Source: Oscillospiraceae bacterium | GTDB taxonomy: Bacteria; Bacillota; Clostridia; Oscillospirales; Oscillospiraceae | Direction of reading: 5' to 3' | DNA length: 13,038 bases | Assembly: GCA_029067025.1 (NCBI GenBank) | Contig: JAIEFH010000173.1 | Coordinates: 1 to 13,038 of the forward strand | Shown here: positions 6,674 to 13,038 of the stretch, piece after piece | Layout: each line of letters starts with the position of its first letter | How positions within the stretch are numbered: position 1 is the stretch's first letter | Translations under genes and position numbers: made by a program | Notes under the pieces: generated by a model | Seen by the model: only the letters and a program-made list of their open reading frames with translations | Told to the model about the DNA's origin: nothing | Database searches by the model: none

Positions 6674-7921
6674 CTATCTGACTTGTCCCTCGCCATAGAT
6701 GACGTATTTGCAGGAGGTCAATTCCTCCAGCCCCATGGGGCCCCGAGCGTGCATTTTCTGGGTGGAGATGCCGATCTCCGCCCCCAGGCCGAATTCGCCG
6801 CCGTCAGTAAAGCGGGTGGAGGCGTTGACATACACCGCAGCCGCGTCCACCGTGTCCAGGAAACACTGAGCCTTGAAGTAATTCCTGGTAATGATGCTCT
6901 CGGAGTGCTGGGTGCTGTGGGCGTTGATGAAGGCGACGGCTTCCTCCATATCCTTTACGGTGCGAACCGCCAGAATATAGTCGTCATACTCCGCGTCCCA
7001 GTCGCTGTCCTGCGCCAAAACGCCCCGGTTGCCAAGGACTTTCAGCGCCTTTTCGTCGCAGCGGAGCTCCACTTTGTAGCGGTCCAGCAGGGGAACGGCC
7101 TTCGCCAAAAACGGTTCCAGCACATCCTCCTGAATCAAAACACACTCCACCGCGTTGCACACCGAGGGCCGGGAGCACTTGGCGTTGCAGAGAATCTCCG
7201 CCCCCATATCCAAGTCGGCCTCGTCGTCGATGTAGATGTGGCACACGCCCTCGCCTGTGCGGATGACGGGGACGCTGGCCTCCTTTGCCACAGTGCGGAT
7301 CAATTCCGCGCCGCCCCGGGGGATCAGCACGTCCACATATCCATCCAAGTGCATCAGTTCCTTTGCTGTCTCGCGGCTGGTGTCCTGCACCAGGGAGATA
7401 CAATCCTCCGGCAGACCCACGGAGGCCAGGGCCTCCCGCATTAGAGCCGCTACACAGCGGTTGGAGCGAATGGCTTCCTTTCCGCCCCGGAGAATGCAGG
7501 CATTGCCGGATTTCAGGCACAGAGCCGCCGCGTCCACAGTGACGTTGGGCCGGGCTTCAAAGATGATGGCGATAACCCCCAGGGGAACCCGCCGTCGGCT
7601 GATGATAAGCCCATTGGGCCGGGTTTCCGTCTTATCCGCCTTTCCAATGGGATCGGGCAGGGCGATCACCTGCCGAATGCTGTCCACGATCCCGGCGATC
7701 CGCGAGGGCGTCAGGGTCAGCCGATCCAGCATGGCGGAGCGCATTCCCGCCTCCTTGGCGGCGGCCACATCCTCGGCGTTGGCGGAAAGCCATTCCGCCT
7801 GCCGCTCTGTCAGGATCTGTGCGATGGCCTCCAGAGCCTGGTTTTTTTTCGCCGTCCCGGCGGTGGAAAGGGTATAGGCGGCAGCTTTTGCCAATCCGCC
7901 CTGAGTTTGCAGTGTCGTCAT
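6674..7921 (-). CDS. proA: Gamma-glutamyl phosphate reductase
   Basis: 415 residues, full length for ProA. It reduces gamma-glutamyl phosphate with NADPH to glutamate-5-semialdehyde, which cyclises to pyrroline-5-carboxylate; it belongs to the aldehyde dehydrogenase superfamily. Recognisable motifs are VPLGVIAIIFEARPNVTVD (112-130), LKSGNACILRGGKEA (136-150), LIPRGG (199-204), and RPSVCNAVE with the catalytic cysteine at residue 255. The C-terminal segment NASTRFTDGGEFGLGAEIGI is also family-typical. The ATG at 7921 overlaps the proB stop in the tetranucleotide ATGA, and GGGAGG lies 8 nt upstream inside proB. The phosphorylated intermediate is unstable, so coupled synthesis with ProB fits the known need for a ProB-ProA complex. 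Assignment is firm. Confidence 0.98.
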   Translation of the reverse strand: MTTLQTQGGLAKAAAYTLSTAGTAKKNQALEAIAQILTERQAEWLSANAEDVAAAKEAGMRSAMLDRLTLTPSRIAGIVDSIRQVIALPDPIGKADKTETRPNGLIISRRRVPLGVIAIIFEARPNVTVDAAALCLKSGNACILRGGKEAIRSNRCVAALMREALASVGLPEDCISLVQDTSRETAKELMHLDGYVDVLIPRGGAELIRTVAKEASVPVIRTGEGVCHIYIDDEADLDMGAEILCNAKCSRPSVCNAVECVLIQEDVLEPFLAKAVPLLDRYKVELRCDEKALKVLGNRGVLAQDSDWDAEYDDYILAVRTVKDMEEAVAFINAHSTQHSESIITRNYFKAQCFLDTVDAAAVYVNASTRFTDGGEFGLGAEIGISTQKMHARGPMGLEELTSCKYVIYGEGQVR

Positions 7922-8727
7922 TGGGTTATCCTCCCTGAAATAAATCTTGTTCCGATGTCCTGTCCCTCCACAATGCCGTAAAGGTTCTCCAGCTTGGCCC
8001 CGTTGGTGATTACCATGTCGAATCCGGCGGCCATGGCAACCCGGGCGGCGGAGAGCTTTGTCGCCATGCCGCCGGTGCCCCGCCAGGTGCCCGCGCCGCC
8101 GGCCATCTCCAAAATTTCCGGCGTCAGCTCCGTGACCTGATGGAGGAGCCTGGCCTCCGGATGGACTTTTGGATCCGCGTCGTACAGCCCGTCAATGTCG
8201 CTGAGAAGAACCAGCAGATCCGCACGGCACAGCCCCGCCACAATGGCGGACAGGGTGTCGTTGTCACCCAGAACCTTGTGGTGTCCCGTCTCGATCTCGG
8301 CGGAGGAGACGGAGTCGTTTTCGTTTACCACAGGGATGACCCCCATGGAGAGCAGGGCGGAGAATGTACCCCGCAGATGCTCCGCTCGGTCTGAATTATC
8401 TACGTCGTCCCCGGTCAGCAGAATCTGGGCCACGGACTGGTTGTACTCGGCGAAGAGCTTGTCGTAGATATGCATCATCCGGCACTGGCCCACCGCCGCC
8501 GCGGCCTGCTTCATCCGCAGCTCCCTGGGCCGCTCGGGAAGCCCCAGGCTCTCTATGCCCACGGCGATGGCGCCGGAGGATACCAAAATGATCTCGTGGC
8601 CCAGGCCGTGGAGATCCGCCAGTGTGCGGGCTAAGCGCTCCATACTCCTGAGATCCAAGCTTCCGGAGTCATGGGTGAGGGTGGATGTGCCCACCTTGAC
8701 TACGATACGCTGCTTTTTCCCTTCCAT
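7918..8727 (-). CDS. proB: Glutamate 5-kinase (short form without PUA domain)
   Basis: 269 residues. It phosphorylates L-glutamate with ATP, the first committed and usually proline-inhibited step of proline synthesis. Amino-acid-kinase motifs are in order: KVGTSTL (11-17), VSSGAI (49-54), NENDSV (135-140), GDNDTLSA (154-161), LLSDIDGLY (174-182) and GTGGMATK (217-224). The protein stops after the kinase domain (RFISGRITQ), lacking the roughly 100-residue C-terminal PUA domain of the Escherichia coli enzyme (367 residues). Short forms are known in other Firmicutes, so this is not a truncation caused by a frameshift; the stop is coupled directly to proA. The ATG at 8727 has AGGAGG 6 nt upstream. 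The leader from the promoter is only about 40 nt, too short for a T-box, so proline control is probably by enzyme feedback. Confidence 0.97.
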   Translation of the reverse strand: MEGKKQRIVVKVGTSTLTHDSGSLDLRSMERLARTLADLHGLGHEIILVSSGAIAVGIESLGLPERPRELRMKQAAAAVGQCRMMHIYDKLFAEYNQSVAQILLTGDDVDNSDRAEHLRGTFSALLSMGVIPVVNENDSVSSAEIETGHHKVLGDNDTLSAIVAGLCRADLLVLLSDIDGLYDADPKVHPEARLLHQVTELTPEILEMAGGAGTWRGTGGMATKLSAARVAMAAGFDMVITNGAKLENLYGIVEGQDIGTRFISGRITQ

Positions 8728-8776
8728 CTCTCTGTCCTCCTAATGCTTTTTACGAGGCATTTATTTAAATGACCTG

Positions 8777-8805
8777 ATTATAACACAGCGAAAGGAAAAA
8801 GAAAA
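8777..8805 (-). promoter_or_regulatory. Extended -10 promoter of proBAC
   Basis: On the minus strand a perfect TATAAT (8782-8777) is preceded by TGT, giving the extended -10 form TGnTATAAT. The -35 region (TTTTCT at 17-nt spacing) is a poor match, as is common with extended -10 promoters. The predicted start is about 40 nt before the proB ATG. Confidence 0.7.
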
Positions 8806-8888
8806 GCCTGTAACGTTTAGAGCTTTTATTGCAAGCTGTGCGCCAGCCAGTTCGGATGAGCGCCAGAGGATGTATAGCGGCATATAGG

Positions 8889-8929
8889 CAGACGGCTGTC
8901 AAGGGGAGACCCCGCTTGACAGCCGTCTG
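8889..8929 (-). terminator. Long hairpin after khpA, probable terminator of the ffh operon
   Basis: Arms CAGACGGCTGTCAAG (8889-8903) and CTTGACAGCCGTCTG (8915-8929) form a perfect 15-bp stem around an 11-nt GGGG/CCCC-containing centre. It lies 24 bp past the khpA stop codon. No T tract follows on the minus strand (CCTATATG), so it may act in Rho-dependent termination, RNA 3'-end protection or partial read-through into proBAC. The 8806-8888 stretch beyond it shows nothing recognisable. Confidence 0.55.
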
Positions 8930-8953
8930 TGCTGTGCATAAATGCGTTTGGCT

Positions 8954-9184
8954 TCAGTCAACAATGTCAACCGACAGCTTTTTGCCCTGGCGCTGGGCCA
9001 CCGAGCGCATCAGCGCGCGGATCTCCTTGGCGATGCGGCCCTGACGGCCGATCACTTTGCCCATATCGCCGGGGGCCACCCGGAGCTCCAGCACCGTCTC
9101 GGCGGGCGTCTCGTATTCGGAGACGGACACCGCGTCGGGATCGTCCACCAGGCTGCGGGCGATATAAATGAGCAATTCCTTCAT
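8954..9184 (-). CDS. khpA: KhpA, KH-domain RNA-binding protein
   Basis: 76 residues, the normal size of KhpA (YlqC). It is a single KH domain with the nucleic-acid-binding GxxG loop in KVIGRQGR (43-50, G46 and G49). KhpA binds RNA, often together with KhpB/Jag, and affects cell elongation, division and RNA stability in streptococci and other Firmicutes. It lies 18 bp after rpsP, the conserved neighbour. GGAGG precedes the ATG at 9184. In most Firmicutes rimM, trmD and rplS follow; here a hairpin and proBAC follow instead. Confidence 0.95.
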   Translation of the reverse strand: MKELLIYIARSLVDDPDAVSVSEYETPAETVLELRVAPGDMGKVIGRQGRIAKEIRALMRSVAQRQGKKLSVDIVD

Positions 9185-9202
9185 GTGGCCTCCAGATTCT
9201 GA

Positions 9203-9439
9203 TTACATACCGGCCTTTTTCAGCAGGTCGCGCACCGTATCGGTAGGCTGAGCGCCGGCTTTGACCCAGGCCTGGGCCCGCTCCACGTCGATGTTGACGG
9301 CAGCGGGATTCTGCCGGGGATCATAGGTACCGATCTCCTCGATGAAGCGGCCGTCCCGGGGATAGCGGGAGTCGGCGACCACCACGCGGTAGAAGGGGGC
9401 CTTCTTAGCGCCCATGCGGCGCAGACGAATCTTAACCAT
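9203..9439 (-). CDS. rpsP: 30S ribosomal protein S16
   Basis: 78 residues, close to the bacterial norm of 80-90. The diagnostic start MVKIRLRRMGAKKAPFYRVV is followed by ADSRYPRDGRFIEEIGTYDP and a C-terminal helical part ending VRDLLKKAG. S16 binds 16S rRNA early in assembly of the small subunit body. The ATG at 9439 is preceded by GGAGGTGA, a very strong ribosome binding site fitting a highly expressed ribosomal gene. The 84-bp gap to ffh contains no clear terminator or promoter, so it is probably co-transcribed with ylxM-ffh. Confidence 0.98.
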   Translation of the reverse strand: MVKIRLRRMGAKKAPFYRVVVADSRYPRDGRFIEEIGTYDPRQNPAAVNIDVERAQAWVKAGAQPTDTVRDLLKKAGM

Positions 9440-9523
9440 TGTATATTCACCTCCAAAAGTTGTTCGTTCATTTATGGTAAATGCCCTATAGAAAGAGCAG
9501 AACCAACAAGTTGCTGCGCTTCT

Positions 9524-10864
9524 TTAAAACGGCAATCCCATGCCTTTGAACTTCCCAAACAGTCCCTTAGCCTTCCTGGGGTTGGCAAATTGCCGAGTAA
9601 GCTGCTGGATCATGTCAAACTGCTTCAGCAGACGGTTCACATCCACCACCTGGGTGCCGGAACCGGCGGCGATGCGCTTTTTCCGGCTGGAGTTGAGGAT
9701 GTTGGGATTCTCCCGCTCATAGGGGGTCATGGACTGGATGATGGCTTCAATACGGGCCAGGTTGCCCTCATCCACCGACAGATCCAGTTTTTTACCTCCC
9801 ATGCCCGGAAGCATTCCGGCGATGTCCTGCATGGAGCCCATGCTCTTGAGCTGGATGAGCTGGTCATAGAAGTCGGCCAGGGTGAACTTGTTCTTGCGTA
9901 GCCGCTCCATCTGCTCGGCGGCTTTTTTGGCGTCCAGGTTCTGCTCCGCTTTTTCAATGAGGGAGAGCACGTCGCCCATGCCCAGAATGCGGCTGGCCAT
10001 GCGGTCGGGATGGAATACCTCCACTGCGTCCAGCTTTTCCCCAATGCCCGCGAACTTGATCGGCTTTCCGGTGACAGCCCGGATGGAGAGGGCCGCGCCG
10101 CCCCGGGCGTCGCCGTCCAGCTTGGTGAGCATCACCCCGTCGATGTCCAGTGCGTCGTCAAAGGCCTTGGCGGCGGTGACGGCGTCCTGGCCGATCATGG
10201 CGTCCACCACCAGCAAAATTTCGGTGGGAGAGACGGCCCCTTTGATGCGCCGCAGCTCGTCCATCAGCGCTTCGTCCACATGGAGCCGTCCGGCGGTGTC
10301 CAGGAACACCATGTCGTTTCCGTGCTTTTTGGCGTGTTCTACGGCGGCCTTGGCGATGTCCACCGGGTCGATCTGACCCATCTGGAACACCGGGATGTCA
10401 AGCTGTTCGCCCACGACTTCCAGCTGTTTGATGGCGGCGGGGCGGTACACGTCGCAGGCGGCCAGAAGGGGGCGCTTGCCCTGCTTTTTCATCAGACCCG
10501 CCAGCTTGGCGCCGTTGGTGGTTTTGCCCGCGCCTTGGAGGCCCACCAGCATCACAATGGTGGGCGGGGCGGAGGAGATAGCCAGTTTGCTGTCGCCGCC
10601 CCCCATCAGGGAGGTCAGCTCCTCGTTGACGATTTTGACAATCATCTGGGCGGGGGTGAGGGATTCCATCACGTCCTGTCCCACAGCCCGCTCCGTGACG
10701 GAGGCCACAAAGCTCTTGACCACTTTGAAGTTTACGTCCGCCTCCAAAAGGGCCATTTTGATTTCCTTCATGGCCTCTTTTACGTCGGCCTCGGAGAGCC
10801 GGCCCTTGCCGCGCAGGCGCTTAAAAACGGCGGACAACTTGTCGGTGAGACTTTCAAATGCCAT
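9524..10864 (-). CDS. ffh: Signal recognition particle GTPase Ffh (SRP54)
   Basis: 446 residues, full length. Ffh binds 4.5S/6S SRP RNA and the signal sequence of nascent membrane proteins, and docks with FtsY. The N domain (about 1-90) precedes the G domain with GLQGAGKTT (108-116), DTAGR (189-193), TKLDGDARGG (247-256) and the closing-loop segment FAGIGEKLDAVEVF. The methionine-rich M domain (about 300-435) includes the SRP RNA-binding motif SSRKKRIAAGSG (392-403) and ends in GKFKGMGLPF. The ATG at 10864 has AGGAG 10 nt upstream; this site overlaps the end of ylxM, 5 bp away, so the two are coupled. The SRP RNA gene itself was not found in the window. Confidence 0.98.
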   Translation of the reverse strand: MAFESLTDKLSAVFKRLRGKGRLSEADVKEAMKEIKMALLEADVNFKVVKSFVASVTERAVGQDVMESLTPAQMIVKIVNEELTSLMGGGDSKLAISSAPPTIVMLVGLQGAGKTTNGAKLAGLMKKQGKRPLLAACDVYRPAAIKQLEVVGEQLDIPVFQMGQIDPVDIAKAAVEHAKKHGNDMVFLDTAGRLHVDEALMDELRRIKGAVSPTEILLVVDAMIGQDAVTAAKAFDDALDIDGVMLTKLDGDARGGAALSIRAVTGKPIKFAGIGEKLDAVEVFHPDRMASRILGMGDVLSLIEKAEQNLDAKKAAEQMERLRKNKFTLADFYDQLIQLKSMGSMQDIAGMLPGMGGKKLDLSVDEGNLARIEAIIQSMTPYERENPNILNSSRKKRIAAGSGTQVVDVNRLLKQFDMIQQLTRQFANPRKAKGLFGKFKGMGLPF

Positions 10865-10869
10865 AACAG

Positions 10870-11241
10870 TTACTCCTGCTCCAGTTTGGCCACGTTTTCC
10901 TTGATGGCGCGGGCCAGTCCGTCCAGCATAACATCGTTGTAGCTGTGCTTATCCACTGCCCGAAGCAGCTGGTCAGCGGCGGCGTCAATGGCGGCGATGG
11001 CCGCCTTTGACTGTTGAAAGCGGCGGATGATGTGGGTTTTGTCCTCAATTTCCGTCATGGCCGCCTCAGCCCGGACAATGACATCCCGCACACCCTGGCG
11101 GGAGATGCCATAGTTCTCCGCGATTTCGGCCAGGGAGAGATCTTCGTTATAATAGAGGTCGTAGAATTCCCGCTGCCGCTCGGTGAGCAGATCGCCGTAA
11201 AAATCAAACAGCATGGCCATACGGTATGCTTGATTTTTCAT
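10870..11241 (-). CDS. ylxM: YlxM-like HTH protein, SRP-associated
   Basis: 123 residues. The sequence LLTERQREFYDLYYNEDLSL followed by AEIAENYGISRQGVRDVIVR is a helix-turn-helix resembling region 4 of sigma factors, and is the hallmark of YlxM/UPF0122. The C-terminal half is helical. Members are encoded directly before ffh and are thought to modulate the SRP pathway; in streptococci YlxM interacts with SRP components. The ATG at 11241 is preferred over an in-frame TTG six codons upstream because GGAGGCGGGG lies just upstream of it and would otherwise be coding. It is the first gene of the ffh operon. Confidence 0.95.
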   Translation of the reverse strand: MKNQAYRMAMLFDFYGDLLTERQREFYDLYYNEDLSLAEIAENYGISRQGVRDVIVRAEAAMTEIEDKTHIIRRFQQSKAAIAAIDAAADQLLRAVDKHSYNDVMLDGLARAIKENVAKLEQE

Positions 11242-11266
11242 GGAACCCCGCCTCCACAAGATGTTG

Positions 11267-11288
11267 TGTAAAGCTGATAAGCTTTACA
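11267..11288 (-). promoter_or_regulatory. Perfect inverted repeat at the presumed 5' end of the ylxM-ffh transcript
   Basis: Nine-nt arms TGTAAAGCT (11267-11275) and AGCTTTACA (11280-11288) are separated by GATA. The repeat starts about 7 nt after the -10 box, at or beside the predicted transcription start (about 11289), and ends 25 bp before the ylxM ATG. It could be a DNA operator for a dimeric repressor or a stabilising 5' RNA hairpin. No regulator is identified. Confidence 0.7.
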
Positions 11289-11295
11289 ATCCGAT

Positions 11296-11324
11296 ACTAT
11301 ACCATAGACCACGCCAAAAGTCAA
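11296..11324 (-). promoter_or_regulatory. Sigma-A promoter of the ylxM-ffh-rpsP-khpA operon
   Basis: On the minus strand TTGACT (11324-11319) and TATAGT (11301-11296) are separated by exactly 17 nt, near consensus for the housekeeping sigma factor. The leader to the ylxM ATG is about 48 nt and carries the inverted repeat at its 5' end. Confidence 0.85.
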
Positions 11325-11387
11325 GGAGAAAATACCATGTTTTTCAAAGCGTTCAGAAAAAATTTACCTTGCGGCGCAAAATAACAG

Positions 11388-11416
11388 GTGTCAAATGGAA
11401 GCGGATGATGTATAAT
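11388..11416 (+). promoter_or_regulatory. Promoter of the M16 peptidase pair
   Basis: A perfect TATAAT (11411-11416) lies 36 bp before the ATG at 11453. At 17-nt spacing the -35 is GTGTCA (11388-11393), matching TTGACA at four of six positions. It is divergent from the ylxM promoter, with about 64 bp between the two -35 boxes. Confidence 0.65.
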
Positions 11417-11452
11417 ACTACCTTAGAGTAAAAATACAAGAGGAGGAACACT

Positions 11453-12733
11453 ATGCGACAGCATTGGAAACGGTTGGCGGACGGGGTAGAGCTGGCGGTG
11501 AACCAGACCGATAAGTTCAAGACCGGCCTTCTTGGGGTGACTCTTACCGTCCCCCTTGGCGCGGATACCGCCACCGCCGGGGCGTTGATCCCGGAGGTGC
11601 TTGGCAGGGGCAGCAGCCGCTACCCGGATATGGAGAAGCTTTCCGCCGCCGCGGACGCGCTGTATGGCGCCTCCCTGGGCCCCGTGGTTCGACAGCGGGG
11701 GGAGAGCCAATGCGTCAGCTTTTTGTGCAGCTTTATTGATGACCGCTATGCCCTGGACGGGTCGGCGGTGCTGGAGCCCGCGGCCAAACTGATGGGAGAG
11801 GTACTGCTGGATCCTGTCCTCCAGGGTGGCTTGTTCCGCCGGGACTATGTGGAGTCGGAGGGCGCCAACCTGGCTGACCGCATCCAGGCCCGAGTGAACG
11901 ACAAGCGGAGTTGGGCCGTCTTCCGGCTCATTCAGGAGATGTGCGCAGGGGAGACCTATGCTGTTGACAAGCTGGGGGACGCGGAGAGAGCCCGAACCAT
12001 GACCCCTGATGAGCTGTGGGCGGCCTACCGATCTCTGTTGTCCGGGGCAAAGGTGAACTTTTATTATGGGGGCGGAGCCCTGCCGGAGCGGGTGGAGGAC
12101 GCGGTTCGGCACGCGTTTGCCCCATTGCTGACAGGGCGGGACGCTCCGGTTCGCTGTCAGGTGATTGCGGAGCCCAAGGGCCCTGTCCGCACGGTGACAG
12201 ACGCCATGGACGTGACCCAGGGCAAGCTGGCCATGGGCTTCCGCACCGGCGGGATCACCGTGGAAAGCGAGGATTATCCCGCCCTGCTGGTGTGCAATAC
12301 GCTGTTCGGCGCCGGCGCCAACTCCAGGCTGTTTCTCAATGTACGGGAGAAAATGAGCCTGTGTTACTATGCCTCTTCCGCGCTGGACAAGCTCAAGGGG
12401 CTGATGGTGGTGTCCTCCGGGGTGGAGTTTGCCCAATTCGACCGGGCCCAGGAGGCCATTCTGGAACAACTGGATGAAGTGCGCCAGGGCCGCTTTTCCG
12501 GCGAGGAGCTGAATGCCGCAATCCGCTCGGTGGTCAGCGATCTGTGGGGGCGGCAGGACAGCCAAGGGCAGATGGAGGACGACCGGCTCACCGGCCTGTT
12601 GTTCCATTGTGCCGCCGGGGAGGGGGAGGCTCTCGCCCAAAAGGTGGAACGGGTCACAGCCGACCAGGTGGCGGAGGTTGCCCAAAAGCTGAAGCTGGAT
12701 ACCATATACCGTCTCACAGGGAAGGAGGGCTGA
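11453..12733 (+). CDS. ymfF: M16 family peptidase homologue, YmfF-like, zinc motif absent
   Basis: 426 residues, normal for one M16 (pitrilysin/MPP-type) two-domain protein. The inverted zinc motif HxxEH is missing: the equivalent region reads LIPEVLGRGSSRYPDMEKL (about 45-63), as in Bacillus subtilis YmfF. The downstream signature ADALYGASLGPVVRQRG and the later GFRTGGITVESEDYPALLV, NTLFGAGANSRLFLNVREK and MSLCYYASSALDKLKGLMVV are typical of the family. Non-catalytic M16 subunits usually pair with a catalytic partner, here the next gene 3 bp downstream. In B. subtilis the ymfF/ymfH genes have been linked to 5-aminopentanol modification of elongation factor P, and databases name the family accordingly (also spelled YfmF/YfmH); that role here is inferred. 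AGGAGG precedes the ATG. The protein looks cytoplasmic, with no signal peptide. Confidence 0.85.
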   Translation: MRQHWKRLADGVELAVNQTDKFKTGLLGVTLTVPLGADTATAGALIPEVLGRGSSRYPDMEKLSAAADALYGASLGPVVRQRGESQCVSFLCSFIDDRYALDGSAVLEPAAKLMGEVLLDPVLQGGLFRRDYVESEGANLADRIQARVNDKRSWAVFRLIQEMCAGETYAVDKLGDAERARTMTPDELWAAYRSLLSGAKVNFYYGGGALPERVEDAVRHAFAPLLTGRDAPVRCQVIAEPKGPVRTVTDAMDVTQGKLAMGFRTGGITVESEDYPALLVCNTLFGAGANSRLFLNVREKMSLCYYASSALDKLKGLMVVSSGVEFAQFDRAQEAILEQLDEVRQGRFSGEELNAAIRSVVSDLWGRQDSQGQMEDDRLTGLLFHCAAGEGEALAQKVERVTADQVAEVAQKLKLDTIYRLTGKEG

Positions 12734-12736
12734 GTT

Positions 12737-13038
12737 GTGGACAGATTGGAGTACACCGCCTTGGGCCAGACTGTACACCACTGTGTACTGCCCAACGGGC
12801 TGAACATCTATGTGGACGTGCGCCCCGAGTACGGCAAGCAGTTCGCCTTTTTTGCCACCCGCTATGGAGGGATGGATCTGCGCTTCCGGGGCGAGGATGA
12901 CGACTGGATGGAAACACCGGCGGGGGTGGCCCATTTCCTGGAGCATAAGACCTTTGATACGCAGGACGGTAACGCGCTGCAGATCATGGCCGCCAATGGC
13001 ACCGACCCCAACGCCTTTACCTCTTGCGCCATGACCGG
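12737..13038 (+). CDS. ymfH: M16 family zinc peptidase, YmfH-like, partial (3' end outside window)
   Basis: 100 codons are visible before the right edge. The GTG start at 12737 has GGAGG 8 nt upstream and begins 3 bp after the ymfF-like stop. The N-terminal part contains VLPNGLNIYV and AGVAHFLEHKTFDTQ; HFLEH is the inverted zinc-binding motif HxxEH of M16 metallopeptidases, with the glutamate as general base. NGTDPNAFTS matches the family's conserved N-A-(F/Y)-T segment. This is the catalytic half of the pair; YmfH proteins are about 430 residues, so roughly three quarters of the gene lies beyond the window. A second glutamate ligand further on cannot be checked. Confidence 0.88.
   Translation, partial: MDRLEYTALGQTVHHCVLPNGLNIYVDVRPEYGKQFAFFATRYGGMDLRFRGEDDDWMETPAGVAHFLEHKTFDTQDGNALQIMAANGTDPNAFTSCAMT

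Noticed and set aside
8728..8953. T-box riboswitch upstream of proB
   Set aside because: The leader after the extended -10 promoter is about 40 nt, and no specifier or antiterminator structure is seen. The 8889-8929 hairpin lies upstream of that promoter and belongs to khpA.
9440..9523. Separate promoter or terminator between ffh and rpsP
   Set aside because: The AT-rich stretch contains TATAGG and CATAAA, but no -35 at proper spacing and no hairpin with a T tract.
11242..11452. Small SRP RNA gene in the divergent region beside ylxM-ffh
   Set aside because: The 211 bp is accounted for by two divergent promoters and the short inverted repeat. The conserved SRP RNA GGAA-tetraloop helix was not seen.
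11423..12946. A 507-codon open frame on the minus strand opposite the ymfF-like gene
   Set aside because: It is antisense to a gene with clear M16 family motifs and lacks a ribosome binding site. Its composition is that of a GC-rich shadow frame.

Overview
The window reads as chromosomal DNA of a high-GC anaerobic Firmicute, most likely a gut clostridium of the Oscillospiraceae (Flavonifractor/Lawsonibacter-like). This rests on the gene order ylxM-ffh-rpsP-khpA, strong GGAGG-type ribosome binding sites, sigma-A promoters of the TTGACA/TATAAT type, and Firmicute-type families (YhfW-like oxidoreductase, YmfF/YmfH-like M16 pair). The genus is inferred, not shown. No rRNA, tRNA, CRISPR array, insertion sequence or phage gene was seen.

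Layout from left to right. (1) 1-1152, minus: most of a YhfW-type FAD-dependent oxidoreductase, cut by the window edge before its expected C-terminal Rieske domain. (2) 1236-1658, minus: a GtrA-family four-helix membrane protein ending in a clear hairpin terminator. (3) 1782-4727, minus: a 981-residue protein whose two ends resemble the N- and C-terminal domains of flagellin, while the middle is a Leu/Gly-rich linker followed by a region ending in four Gly-rich beta-solenoid-like repeats. This is the most unusual item in the window. (4) 4856-5650, minus: a stand-alone PHP-family (HisK-like) phosphatase with its own promoter and terminator. (5) 5829-8727, minus: a complete proline biosynthesis operon proB-proA-proC, translationally coupled, with its own promoter. 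(6) 8954-11241, minus: ylxM-ffh-rpsP-khpA, the first half of the conserved SRP/ribosome maturation operon. It starts from a near-consensus promoter with an inverted repeat at the presumed 5' end of the RNA. The usual rimM-trmD-rplS continuation is absent here. (7) 11453-13038, plus: divergent from ylxM, a pair of M16-family peptidase homologues (YmfF-like without the zinc motif, then YmfH-like with HFLEH), the second cut by the right edge.

How the genes work together. ProB, ProA and ProC convert glutamate to proline. YlxM and Ffh serve co-translational targeting of membrane proteins; S16 and KhpA serve the ribosome and RNA metabolism. The M16 pair probably acts as a heterodimer. The flagellin-like protein and GtrA lie in the same direction 123 bp apart with no terminator seen between them, so they may be co-transcribed. 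Whether the flagellin-like protein is exported by a flagellar apparatus cannot be judged, because no other flagellar gene is in the window.
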